Of a stretch of 64,000 nt of DNA, positions 1 through 11,049 are shown one piece after another. Positions within the stretch are counted from its first letter, which is position 1. Every line of letters starts with the position of its first letter. The position numbers were made by a program, and so were the translations under genes. The notes beneath the pieces were generated by a model. It was not told where the DNA came from and did no database searches. It worked only from the letters and a program-made list of their open reading frames with translations. Source of the DNA: Diogma glabrata (taxonomy: Eukaryota; Arthropoda; Insecta; Diptera; Cylindrotomidae); assembly GCA_963693315.1 (NCBI GenBank), contig OY856188.1:100290915-100354914 (forward strand). Direction: 5' to 3'.

Positions 1-2361
1 GTTGGGGATTCATAAAAATATGCTAGAAACACAATTTCGTCTATTGCTTATACTTTTTTCCAATGCACCATTCTTTAAAGCTACTGTATGTATGTCCGAT
101 CTCTCGAATTTTCTGGCAGCAAGGAAGTTCGAGCTGCATTTGCATTAATTTCAATTGCCGAAAAATCTTCAACTTCTTCGGAATCACTCATACTCATAAA
201 TAAATTGGACGTAAAATATTTTATATTTGTTGTTTTTTGTTTAAAATTTTTCAAAGATTTTTTATATTTATTAATATTAATTAGTAATTAGGTTGTCGTA
301 GCGAGGAAAACGTAATGCGCAACTCTTAGGTAAGTTTCTTTTTTGTTCTCGTTGTTGAAACTAGCACCTCGAACAAAAAAGTTCACTTACCATACTTGGA
401 GCGCAAATAACTATTGTCGAAATCGGTTTAAATGTTCTTGAGCAATTTAATTTCAAAGTTACATCGGATTGGTAAAATTTTCTTTTTCCATGCATGTTGT
501 AGTGTCGCCTTTGTCTAACTACGCACTTAAAAAAATCTAATATAAGCATTTTTTTACTTGGTTCAAACTACTTACATGCCAATTTTCAGGAAAATCAAAA
601 ATGGTCAAATTTTTACAACTCGTTCTAGATTCTAGAACACGTTTGTGAATTGTGATATATTTGTTATAATATTATGTCATATATTATATTATAATGTTAC
701 GTTCCTAGAAAATTCGTTCATGAGATTGCCATTCTGAATATCGATTTTTGGTTTTTTATTTTAGCCATTCTCTCTAGCAGAAATGAGATTTTTTTGTTGT
801 TATAGTATCAATTTTCATTTGCAATTATTTTGTTTTTGTTTGATGATCCGAGATAACAATCATTTATTTTATTTCATTTTATTTTTTGTGTTTTTTCTAC
901 ATTAAAGATGTGTCGTGTTTAAGCTAATTTGTTTTAATATAATAAAAAAATATTAGTATGTAAAACATTATTGACATTATAAAAACATTATTATTTGAAC
1001 AGTTCCTTTAAATTATTAGATAGATGGTCTGTCGACAAAATTTTCGACAGAACCTATTTAAAATTATTGTATATTTAACTTTTTGTTACACTATAGACAC
1101 AACATAACAGAAAAGTCGGAGATTATCGGTCATTACCTAAAAATAAATATGACAAGAAATCATTGTACATACATATATCATTTGTATATAACTTTAATCA
1201 ATCTCATCATTTTCAACGCATAAAATATATATTGTTTGTACAATAAACCAAAATTAAAAATCACAACCTGCTGACGTCTAAATGACGGAATACAAAAAAA
1301 ATGCTTAATTTTATGATCATTTTCACTTGTTTTTTCATTTTTTTTTCGTAATTCTCTAATTGGAAATTGGTATTTCAGCGTGACGTAGAAAATTAGATTG
1401 TATTAGTTCTTATTAATAAATTAAATGGTAGGATTGAGTTATTATTATCAGAAGATATAATAGGTGCGTTCGATTTGACTGAAACAACAACAATTGCATA
1501 CAATTTTTCAGTTGCTTCAGTTTCTTCAGTCAAATCGAACACGGCAAATAATAAAGAAGCGTTTCAGTTTCAGGTCCTGCCAAGACTGTTACCTCTACCA
1601 CTTAATATAGTTAAATTGTAGCTTTGTGCCGTTCCAAAGCTTTGGCTGGTTAATGTTTCGCAATATGAAACATTATTTGCGCGACGATTTTTATTTGCTG
1701 GACATGGGATGGGATCATCCCTGGCTGTTTAAGTGAATTCAAAAATTTTTGTTGCAAACTAATCGCTTTATTTGCTTTCACAATAGTGTCGACGGACTAT
1801 ATTAGTGCTTCGCTTTGAGTGCAAGACTCGTAATTGTGATTCTTAATTGGTTAAAAATTGGGAACTAATTCTCCATCAATCTTTTTTTACGTCACCAAAT
1901 TGTTGACATTCATAGGAAACGTAGTAATTCATATGGTGCAAACAGCACTATAGAACAAGCACTTTTCCGTTTAAGCTTTTCACATTTTTTAAGTCGTTAC
2001 GTATCGAGCTTAGCATTTATTTCGTCCGCTGGTGTTGATAGATATTATCCTGCAAGTAATATTAGATTAGATATTAGAATTAGATATAGATATTATCCTG
2101 CAAGACTCATATTTTTTCGAAAATTACTATGACCGATCAAAGACCTTCAGCAATTTTTTGTACATAATTCATCCGAAACAATAAGCTTACATATATGGTA
2201 ATATTTTTCCCATGCCAGATGTTTTGGCAATGTTGTACGTAAAAGTTTCAGTAAGCTAAATGTTCAATGGCAATTTCAACCCAGACTGGACAGTTCTCCC
2301 AAGTGGTAGTACTTTCGCCACTATTTCGGTTGACGCAAGAGGTAATGCTATGTCATTTAAG
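1..2361. other. AT-rich flank without a recognisable gene
   Basis: No reading frame here has recognisable domain content; the 67- and 62-codon frames look like chance frames. Small structures are present: an imperfect hairpin at 329-391, a foldback at 1468-1540, and a duplicated GATATTATCCTGCAAG at about 2043 and 2086. A short frame at 2260-2369 continues across the hAT insertion site at 9533 (see findings). I see no splice-supported exon. Confidence 0.5.
1468..1540. repeat. Small foldback element or hairpin, 16-bp perfect arms
   Basis: GTTCGATTTGACTGAA at 1468-1483 is repeated as its exact reverse complement at 1525-1540, with a 41-bp spacer. Both arms continue outward with partial matching (GTGC on the left, ACGGC on the right). 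This is either a very short MITE or a structured RNA or DNA hairpin. No clear target duplication was found, so the assignment is tentative. Confidence 0.5.
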
Positions 2362-3618
2362 GATCGAATCAGTGGCGTAGCTAGCATGGGTGGCACCCGA
2401 GGCGGATATTGTGGTGTCACCCCAAAAATAAAAACTGTCAATAATAATAAAAAGCCGATAAACGTAATTTATAATTTTTTTTAATTAATACAAATGAGCA
2501 TTATTATTATAAGCCCGCAAGTAATTTTTAACTAATTTTAATTTGCTGAAACTCCTCTCACACGAAGCCACTAATACGCAAATAGTCATAAATAACTTTA
2601 GTGCGACCGTAAGATTCGGAAGAAATTCTAAAAAATCCCATTCTACGATGAATTTCAAAAAGTCTAGGTACACCCAGTTAGAAACTGTAACATTGGCCGC
2701 TTTTAAATGCCTCCTTACCCTTTGTATCTCTATGAGGAGTTCTGTTGCCAATACCGCATCATAAAAACCAGTAAATTTTGATACCGATAATTTTAACTTT
2801 TCACTGTTCGCCAAAAGCTAAGTGTTTGTCTGCACAACCTCGAACAATGAAGCTAAATCTTGAACTGAATTCAGTCTAGTTCGGAGTTCAACACTGAATC
2901 GGTCAAGACATTCCAACACGTCCTTTTTAAGTTGAGCTCTCAGTGTCAGTCCAACATCAGGTGCAAACTCACCACCCGTTCGTTTTTTGCGTTTTTATGA
3001 CGAATTCGGCTTTCCATTGGAATGTCATAGTCCTCCGATTTTTTCGCAGCAAGATCTATTGCCTCTTCTACAATGAGACTTCGTTGTGAATTGACTCTAT
3101 TTTTGTAGCTAATTGAACAATATTCAAGCCCGTGCTTTGCAATCCAATCTGATATTGACAGATATTATTTCTCTTAGAATATCATTCCAAAACAAAAGAT
3201 AGCAAAGAAACGAAAAATCACATGCTGCATTGATAAGGTTCTGTGCAGCGCCTCTAGTGTCTACATTTTCTTGTTGATCACTTAACTTCTCAATTTCAGC
3301 CACAATCCCATCAAAGTTTTCGGCCAATACTTTTACTGCAGCATAATGAGCACTCCAATGCGCTGTTAAGCGTATTTTAACAGACGCTTTGTTGTGTTTA
3401 GCAAGTACTTCCCAGCGGCTAGTCGAAGCAGAAAAACGTGTAAAAATGGCTTCCACTGACGAGTGTTGGCCGTATAAATTAATTGAATGATCTTTGCAGC
3501 CCACAAAAATTGCTTTGTTATTTTTTGCTTTAATAATAGCTTGCACTTCTCCATGTATACTACTCATAACAGCTGCATTATCATAACCTTTGGGAGCGAC
3601 AATTCATAACATCTATAC

Positions 3619-5220
3619 CAGTGATCGCAAATACGTGGCACGCGTGCCAGACTGGGCACGTTTGAAAATTTGTCTGGCACGGCAAACATTCTGAAATTGT
3701 GTCCGAAATTGTCCTCAAATTCGCTTTTTCGGAATCATAATAAAGAAAAGATTTTTTCAGATATTTTGTAATAAGCTGAATATTACTGTTAGTCCAGTAA
3801 AAGACAGTAAAAATAGTAGGGAGACTCCGAATTCTTTGAATCAGCATCGTTTTGCCTGAAATGCCTGAATCGATTTGCCTGAAAATTTGGAATTAGGCTC
3901 AACACATCCTCCATTTCAAAATCTACCCTACGCGCTTTTATTTTTTAGGTGCCAAAACTACCCTTTATTGTCAAAACTTATTAAGCTACAAATTAAATCT
4001 TAACAGATCGAAATAAAGATCAAAATCACATACCTCAACCCTTAAAAACCACCCACTATAAAAAAGTTATTACGGGCGACAATTTTTTTTTTTTAAATTA
4101 AACAACTTTAAATTTAAATGTTTTTTCATTAATATTTAGCACATGGAATCTTCACGAGAACTATAATGACTGTCAATCTCCTCCTTTTCTTGATCTAAAA
4201 TCGGAGCACTATTATGACAGATTTTGCTGGACCATCCACTACAAGTTGCGTTGCAAAAAAGTTCGACTTTTCGACAGATACATAATGCACCACATCTTAT
4301 TTGCAATTACAGAAAATCATTTTTAAAAGGTTTTTCGCAGGAATTTTTCTGAAGCATTCTGATGGGCTGCAAAGATAATTCTTATGTATTCTTATGAGGT
4401 AAACTTTTGTGAACGACAGTTTATTTGTACCAACCTTGTACCTTTGTTCATAATAACTATCAAATACAACAGTAATATTACTACCGAAATTTCTTCTCAA
4501 ATAATAGATTTATTCCCGGAAAAAACTGCTGTAAATGTGCCATTTAATTTTATAGAAAAGCATATTTCAAAAAAGGTTTATGAACATGAAACGCAATCAA
4601 ATAATATTACTAAATATAATAAATCTTCTAATAATATTACCGCCACAAGTTTTAATGTAGCAAGATATATTGTCAGACATGGCAAAGCATTTGCGGATTT
4701 ATTAAATCAACTCTTTTAAGTTGTGGTGAAACACTTTTCGAAAATTTTGAAAGCAAAGATAAAATTCCCACACGTAGCGTAGCCAAAGAATGCAGTTAAG
4801 TGCAAATTCCGTAAGAGATAGGATTATAAAAATACGTGAAAATATTTGTAAACAGTTAAAATTTGATCTTCATGCGGTTGAAGTGTTTGCATTGATGTTG
4901 ATGAGAGCACAGCTATTATAACTCCGATGCCAGACTGACAATTTCTTTGCGTTGTGCTACAGTTTTGAAAATACGACAAACTCTTAAAAATAGAAATTTT
5001 GAAGAGACGAATTTTTATTTACACATTTAACGTTCGAGAAATTGTCTCCCTCGACGCTAACGCGTTTCGTGAACAAAAATGTCAGTCACGAAAAAACAAC
5101 GTTTTCTTTCATCTCTTGTAGCAAAATGTACTATTTCATAATTGTATTGGCACGCAAAAATAGCGATTATTAGAAAAAAAATTGTTTCGGCACGCCAATA
5201 AAATTCAGTTGCGAACCCTG
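3619..5220 (+). mobile_element. Second hAT element nested inside the first
   Basis: Its ends are CAGTGATCGCAA at 3619 and the inverted partner TTGCGAACCCTG ending at 5220. It is flanked by a perfect 8-bp duplication, ATCTATAC, at 3611-3618 and 5221-5228. It lies within the transposase gene of the outer hAT, so it inserted later. Plus-strand coding remnants include TSFNVARYIVRHGKAFADLL near 4640-4700, then in other frames LSCGETLFENFESKDKIP and VRDRIIKIRENICKQLKFDL. These resemble the N-terminal half of GTF2IRD2/SPIN-like hAT transposases. The C-terminal dimerisation region was not found, so this is an internally deleted, non-autonomous copy. Confidence 0.85.
4384..4870 (+). pseudogene. hAT transposase fragment (GTF2IRD2/SPIN-like)
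   Basis: A 111-codon frame (4384-4719) ends with a segment matching the conserved NVARYIVRHGKAFAD stretch of this transposase group. The match continues in a second frame as an LSCGETLFENF-type segment and in a third as RDRIIKIRENICKQL. At least two frameshifts are therefore needed, and no catalytic core is recognisable. It belongs to the nested element at 3619-5220. Confidence 0.65.
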
Positions 5221-5247
5221 ATCTATACCATCATTTTCAAGATTTTA

Positions 5248-5699
5248 CACTGAAAAAAACATTTCCTATTTCCAATCGAAATGCAGTTGTCTCAACCTCA
5301 CCGTGCGGGCAGATATGGCGAATCGAAATACGAGATTGATTCAACAACCGTACAATGATAAGCCGATGCAGTTGAGACAATCACATGAAATATTTATGTG
5401 AAAATAAAATATAGTTCAATAAATCTCAAATACTTAAATTTTAAAATGAAAAATTCATGACATAAGGCCAAAGAAATATGTTTTCATGGAAATAGTTATT
5501 AACTTTATTCAACTACTGTTATATTGGATAGCACTTTATATTTTAATTACACCTCATTCTGTTATCAGGAAAATGTTACTGAGTACTGAGTAGTTGTCCC
5601 AATCACGGTGAAATTGTTTGTAAATATCTTTTCTTTGCATGAATAATAAACTGCCATCTTCAAGATGAGGTTATCATTACTGCAATTTTTTTTTCAGTG
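5248..5699. mobile_element. TA-flanked MITE nested in the hAT transposase
   Basis: The element begins CACTGAAAAAAA at 5248 and ends with TTTTTTTTTCAGTG at 5699, a short terminal inverted repeat. A TA dinucleotide lies on each side (5246-5247 and 5700-5701), as expected for the Tc1/mariner group. Joining the flanks restores continuity of the outer transposase reading frame region, which supports insertion. The interior has no coding capacity. Confidence 0.75.
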
Positions 5700-7294
5700 T
5701 AAGAATTTTATCGCTTAAATCAGCGGCTTTTTTCCACGTAAAGGAAAAAATCCAAGGAATACTTCCTTGATTTCCACTTTACTACCATCAATTTTCACAT
5801 AACGAATCACTTCTGACACTTGATCAATATGTGAAATGTCAGGTGTGCTATCAAACATAATTTCAAAATATTTAACCGATTTAATTTCGTTGACAAGCTT
5901 AAACTTTACGTGGATCGCTAAAACATTTATGAACTCATTTTGTATATCTGGTGACAAATATGATACTTTTGGTGATTTACCATGCTCCAAATTCAAAATG
6001 TGTTCTTTTAACACTACATCATACTTTGACAATAGTTTGGTTAGTTCTAAGAAATTGCCTTTATTTGAAGAACTTTGTCCTTTATCATGTCCATGAAATG
6101 CTGGGTTTTGTTTAGATAAAAACAAAGTTATATCCAATAATCTTGATAAAAGATGTTTCCACTTCTGTTTTTTATTATATATTAATTGCAAGGCTGCGTC
6201 TCGTATCGTTTTATGAATTTTTAACCTCATTTCCAAAGTGTTCCACTTTTCAAAATTCTCCAGATGTTCATTTGAAGTTTCATGCTCGGCCACTTTGGGA
6301 TTTAGTTTCCACCGCTTCTGATTTCCAGTAGTAAATGTTGATTTTGTATTATTATTATTGGTGACAGCAAATACACGACAACAGAAGCAATACAGTTCGC
6401 AAGTTATTATTTACAGGAGAATAAACAATCCATGGCCGTAGAATTTTTTCACCATTATTCATCATTTTATGAAACCATTCTTTAGAAAGATGGCGAACAT
6501 CACCTTTTATGTCTAACCCGTGTCTAGATACAGTAACAAACGACCCTTCTCTATTTTGAAAATGTTCACTTTCTTTTTTTATGATTTCAATGCGAACATT
6601 ACCAGAGACGAGTATATTCCAATGTGATACATCTCTTAAGTCCTGAAGAGATTCACCCATGCAAATACTGTCTTCGATAGTAGAAGCATTAGCAGCATTA
6701 TCACTGTCATTTTCATTATTCCTTTCCAATTCGTCATCATAGGTTATCATTATTAATTCTGTATTGTCGCTGTTACTTTCCGAAGATGAGCCAATATTCT
6801 CTGAAACATTCGTTGCATCAACGTGATAATCAGTTTCTTTTGATGAACTTTGGATATCATCGGGTTTTGTAACATATTTATAGATTTGGTCTTTCTCTGC
6901 TGGAACCAACTTTTTCTTTAAAAAGTATGAACTCCGTGGCATATTTATTTTTTGGGATATTTGCTAAACGAAATCTAAAAAAATATTTTTAATTATAGTA
7001 TTGATACCTATTAATGCAAAGCATTAATTCTAAATATATTTGTAGGATACATAATAGGTACATAGTTCATAATAAGTACACTGTGTTAATGACTAAATAC
7101 ACCGCCAAGAAAATTAATTTATTTAAATTTCCTTGTAACAACTTATATTAAATAATATTTGATAAAATGGAATATACAAATCACAGCCTAATATTATAAG
7201 GAACTATTTAAAAAAATATAAGTATGAAATCCTAAAAGATATTTTATATAAAGAATTGAAACCAAAATTAAATATCCAATGATAAATATCCAGC

Positions 7295-7620
7295 ATGATT
7301 CTATGCTCAATAATTTACAAAATTGAATGTGATTTTTGTGAAAAATTTTACATCGCGAAAACCGGAAAATGTTTTAAAGACTGATTTAAGGAATACCTGC
7401 CTAAGAAGAAAAATAAACAAAATTTAAAGTTTATTTTTGCAAACCATTTACATAGTTAATCACAATTGCTACACCACTTTTAAAAAAAAATTGAAGGCTT
7501 TACATTTATGTAGCCAAGGATCTTTAAAAGAATCACTTGATGAGTTTGAAATTTCCAAGGGATTTAAAACCCAACAAAATGTAATTTTAAATGATAAACT
7601 TTCATTTAATTCAAATATAT
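7295..7620 (+). pseudogene. Penelope-like element fragment (GIY-YIG region)
   Basis: Plus-strand translation from about 7310 reads IYKIECDFCEKFYIAKTGKC, the opening of the GIY-YIG endonuclease found at the C-terminus of Penelope-like retroelements. A stop interrupts it shortly afterwards. The segment LHLCSQGSLKESLDEFEISK followed by ILNDKLSFNSN (7500-7620) matches the end of that domain. The reverse transcriptase is missing, so this is a 5'-truncated, decayed piece in the 5' noncoding part of the hAT element. Confidence 0.65.
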
Positions 7621-8310
7621 AAATATATAAAACTGAAAACAAACAGTATGAGTATGTATCTACCTATAAAAATTTGCAGAACTGCAGTAATTGCATAACT
7701 GCCATTTTATTCTACAGTAATTATTTTTGTGTCCATTGAAAAACGATCTATTTCAATTTATTCTTTGAGTTTCAAGATAAAGGAAAAAAAATTATTTTGA
7801 GATCATTTACAAACACGGTAATTTGATTGTTTGTTAGTTTCCTTAGGTGTTTGCAATTAATTTGTTTGAAATGTAAAACATATATTAGGTAGTAAGGTTA
7901 AGCGGATATTTTAGAAATAATTTTGGAAGAGAGACATTGTAACTCAAGGGTGCCACCCTATCCACAAAGGGTGCCACATTATCGACGTAAACCACTTTTC
8001 CTATACTTTATTCAGCATATGTGTTTTCAGACCTGGTCATTAAATAATCATGCTTGCATACTAAATAATATATCGTAAAAAACGGTCAATATGGTATCTA
8101 TAGGAATATTCAAAGCTATTGAGTAATTGTGGTGAAGGGATTCAATGCTCAACATGTTAATTCGATTAATATTGTTAAAATTTTATTTCACGTAATAACT
8201 CAAAAATTTTAGAAAGTAGAATAGATTCTTTTTGAACCAATAACACATTTATAGGACACATTTATAAGTTATCACAATTTATAAATTAAAATTATATGGA
8301 TAACCTGGTT

Positions 8311-9465
8311 AAAATGGTTTCTAAGTGATTTATCGTTGAAGACATGTGATGGTTTGTTTAAGTTTTTTACGTTCGGGTGTCACCTCAAAACGGTTTCGAA
8401 GTGATTTATCGTTGAAAACATGTGATGGTTTGTTTAAGTTTTTTACGTTCGGGTGTCACCCCAAAACGGTTTCGAAGTGATTTATCGTTGAAAACATTGT
8501 GATGGTTTGTTTATGTTTTTTACGTTCGGGTGTCACCCCAAAACGGTTTCGAAGTGATTTATCATTGAAAACATTGTGATGGTTTGTTTAAGTTGTTTAC
8601 GTTCGGGTGTCACCCCAAAACGGTTTCGAAGTGATTTATCGTTGAAAACATTGTGATGGTTTGTTTATGTTTTTTACGTTCGGGTGTCACCCCAAAACGG
8701 TTTCGAAGTGATTTATCGTTGAAAACATGTGATGGTTTGTTTAAGTTTTTTACGTTCGGGTGTCACCTCAAAACGGTTTCGAAGTGATTTATCGTTGAAA
8801 ACATGTGATGGTTTGTTTAAGTTTTTTACGTTCGGGTGTCACCCCAAAACGGTTTCGAAGTGATTTATCGTTGAAAACATTGTGATGGTTTGTTTATGTT
8901 TTTTACGTTCGGGTGTCACCCCAAAACGGCTTCGAAGTGATTTATCATTGAAAACATTGTGATGATTTGTTTAAGTTGTTTACGTTCGGGTGTCACCCCA
9001 AAACGGTTTCGAAGTGATTTATCGTTGAAAACATTGTGATGGTTTGTTTATGTTTTTTACGTTCGGGTGTCACCCCAAAACGGTTTCGAAGTGATTTATC
9101 ATTGAAAACATTGTGATGGTTTGTTTAAGTTGTTTACGTTCGGGTGTCACCCCAAAACAGTTTCGAAGTGATTTATCGTTGAAAATATTGTGATGGTTTG
9201 TTTATGTTTTTTACGTTCGGGTGTCACCCCAAAACGGTTTCGAAGTGATTTATCGTTGAAAACATTGTGATGGTTTGTTTAAGTTTTTTACGTTCGGGTG
9301 TCACCTCAAAACGGTTTCGAAGTGATTTATCGTTGAAAACATGTGATGGTTTGTTTAAGTTTTTACGTTCGGGTGTCACCCCAAAACGGTTTCGAAGTGA
9401 TTTATCGTTGAAAACATGTGATGGTTTGTTTATGTTTTTTACGTTCGGGTGTCACCCCAAAACGG
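8311..9465. repeat. 76-bp tandem array of about 15 units inside the hAT
   Basis: Each 75-77 bp unit contains TTACGTTCGGGTGTCACC, CCAAAACGGTTTCGAAGTGA and TTTATCGTTGAAAACA. The unit core starts recur near 8370, 8446, 8523, 8600, 8677, 8753, 8830 and onward to 9441. Units differ at diagnostic sites (TAAGTTTTTTAC, TATGTTTTTTAC, TAAGTTGTTTAC; CACCTC versus CACCCC), and the order of variants itself repeats every five units. The GTGTCACCCC core is shared with the subterminal sequence at both ends of the host hAT. A 108-codon frame through the last units is a by-product of the repeat. Confidence 0.95.
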
Positions 9466-9532
9466 GTGACACCCGGGGCGGACCGCCCCCCCCCCCCCCC
9501 GCCCCCCCCCTAGCTACGCCTCTGGATCGAAT

Positions 9533-9930
9533 TGCTGTCAGAACCAATGTAACTATAGGAACATTTTACAAGTTCCACCTACTGCATCTATAAATAAGAA
9601 GATTTTCCTACCCTGTTACTGACAGCTTGCTTAGTTGATCGTAAAATCCATTGTGCTCAAGCGTTAGCTTATAGGAATATTTGATTGCACATTTGAAAAA
9701 ATGTTCACTTGAGTTGTAATTTTGTTCTACAATGAACGAAGCAGCAACATCAGATCGATAACATTCTCAAATATTTGAGAACTTGCAACGCAATGAACGA
9801 TTATCAACGCTTCGATGCAGAATTTTTGCAGCAAATTATTCAAGGACATATTTAAATTTTGCGTATCTGGATTAAAATACCTTTGGGCATTTGTGATTAA
9901 TATTTTTCCCTCTTGGAATGAAAAAAAAGT
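9533..9930. other. No gene recognised
   Basis: Sequence to the right of the hAT target site. It contains the continuation of the short frame broken by the transposon (9533-9593) and otherwise AT-rich sequence with no recognised coding or repeat content. Confidence 0.4.
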
Positions 9931-9935
9931 CCGAG

Positions 9936-10075
9936 CGGCAGGATGTCCGCTAGAAATAGGTAGATTTCGAGATCAGACTGTTTTGTGCAGTACAAGTAGA
10001 ATCTGATGCATCAGATTAGTTTAAACAAAAACAAACTAATTACAAACAGATATCGAACAAATTTTAAAAATAAAA
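9936..10075 (+). repeat. Dispersed repeat, copy 1
   Basis: This segment aligns with the reverse complement of 25174-25290. Shared words include GTACAAGTAGAATCTGA, GCTAGAAA and ACAAATTTTAAAA, with a similar ATCAGAT..AGTT block. Both copies look like decayed coding sequence, and a retroelement pol fragment is possible, but I could not assign a family. Confidence 0.6.
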
Positions 10076-10344
10076 TTAGCTACATACAAGCAAAACTACA
10101 TCTATGCAATTTTGCAACAGACAAGTATCAAATCTACCATAGAACATATGTGTGACAAAATATGACACTAAATGAAAAACACACGGCAAACCTACTCTAT
10201 ATCATACGTCGTGCAATTACTGCGAAATATCATAATAGTTTAATTTTAAGAAACATTTTTAAGAATCTCTTCTATTCAAATCTTTTTATTTTTTTTTATT
10301 TAATAACTTATAAGGTTTTTGCAAATTGTTGTTGTTGGAAATTG

Positions 10345-10975
10345 CTGCAAACTTTTTTGTTAAAACCTACAAGTCAAAAACTTCTAACTGCAGAGGCTTA
10401 TATTTAAAAGAAATAGATTAAAATGTTTCCACAGATTCTAAATTTATGAAGTTTTTAAAAATATTAGTATCCAAATATCCGTTATAACGGTTTGAAAACC
10501 AAATATTTTTCTAGTAGAAAGCCTCTAGTTTCTTAACCATGTGTCGGATTTTACTGATTTACGAAGTTGTCCAAGATATTAATAAAACACACATTTTTAG
10601 AAAAAGTTTTTTGATCTGGCTCCACAAATGCGACCATGTGCCGGTTGTTTAAATAAAAAATTTTTGCAAGCTTTTTTGATGGAGCCGCTTACTCAGGAAC
10701 CTCTAATTGCAGAGTTCTACTTTTAGAGAAAATTGATAAAAAAGATTCCAAAGATTCTAAATTTGTTAACTTTTTTTTAAATTATTAGTATCAAAACGGC
10801 CGTTATTTATCAGTTTCAAAAAATTCAATTTTTTTAGTAAAAAGGCTCTAGTTTCTTAACCACGGGCTTATTCAGAATTTTGTTCACCAAAATATTAGTA
10901 GAACACACATGTACAGAAAATTTGTTTGATCTTGCTCAACAAATGCGACCGTTTGGCACCAAAATTTTTCCGAAA
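10345..10975. repeat. Diverged tandem duplication, period about 320 bp
   Basis: Two consecutive units share, in order, TAATTGCAGAG-like, GATTCTAAATTT, ATTAGTATC, CTCTAGTTTCTTAACCA, ATTA.TA.AACACACAT, TTTGATCT.GCTC and CACAAATGCGACC-like blocks. The GATTCTAAATTT block recurs at about 10434 and 10753 and the TTTCTTAACCA block at about 10531 and 10854. The divergence suggests an old satellite remnant. No coding potential. Confidence 0.75.
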
Positions 10976-11049
10976 TGCCGAGATGATTAACATTGCAATA
11001 GGTTGATTTTTATATGAAATCTACCTAAAATGGACGGCTTTTCAATTAT

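Larger units (their letters stand above)
2485..6942 (-). pseudogene. Decayed hAT transposase (DUF4371/ZMYM-like type)
   Basis: Minus-strand fragments occur in the order expected for a TTF-zinc-finger/DUF4371 hAT transposase. Codons 6942-6355 hold an acidic, Ser/Asn-rich N-terminus followed by a segment ending RPWIVYSPV, typical of the start of the TTF finger. 6293-5715 resembles DUF4371 (FLSKQNPAFHGHDKG, EIMFDSTPDISHIDQVSEV). 3600-3124 holds the central RNase-H-like part (YDNAAVMSSIHGEVQAI, GCKDHSINLYGQHS). 2814-2485 holds the C-terminal hAT dimerisation region with ASCERSFSKLKLVKNYLR. The frame breaks at an A-run near 5730 and near 3590, and two elements interrupt it. The normal product would bind the element ends and catalyse cut-and-paste transposition; this copy cannot encode an intact enzyme. 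The family is clear from the motif order; the subfamily is inferred. Confidence 0.85.
2370..9524 (-). mobile_element. hAT DNA transposon (7.16 kb), nested with other elements
   Basis: The ends are CAGTGGCGTAGCTAG at 2370 and its inverted partner CTAGCTACGCCTCTG ending at 9524. The element is flanked by a perfect 8-bp target duplication, GATCGAAT, at 2362-2369 and 9525-9532; eight bases is the hAT hallmark. Transposase fragments lie on the minus strand, so the 5' end is near 9524. Subterminal sequence at both ends contains a GGTGTCACCCC-type motif. The body carries a second hAT (3619-5220), a TA-flanked MITE (5248-5699), a Penelope-like fragment (7295-7620) and a 76-bp tandem array (8311-9465), which explains the unusual length. 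Frameshifts and stops in the transposase indicate an inactive copy. Homopolymer C runs near 9486-9510 may be assembly-sensitive. Confidence 0.9.

Noticed and set aside
8311..9465. CRISPR-like array
   Set aside because: Units are contiguous 76-bp tandem copies without unique spacers, inside a eukaryotic transposon.
9267..9593. 108-codon frame with a Pro-rich stretch
   Set aside because: It runs through the tandem array, the hAT terminal C-runs and the target site; it is not a gene.
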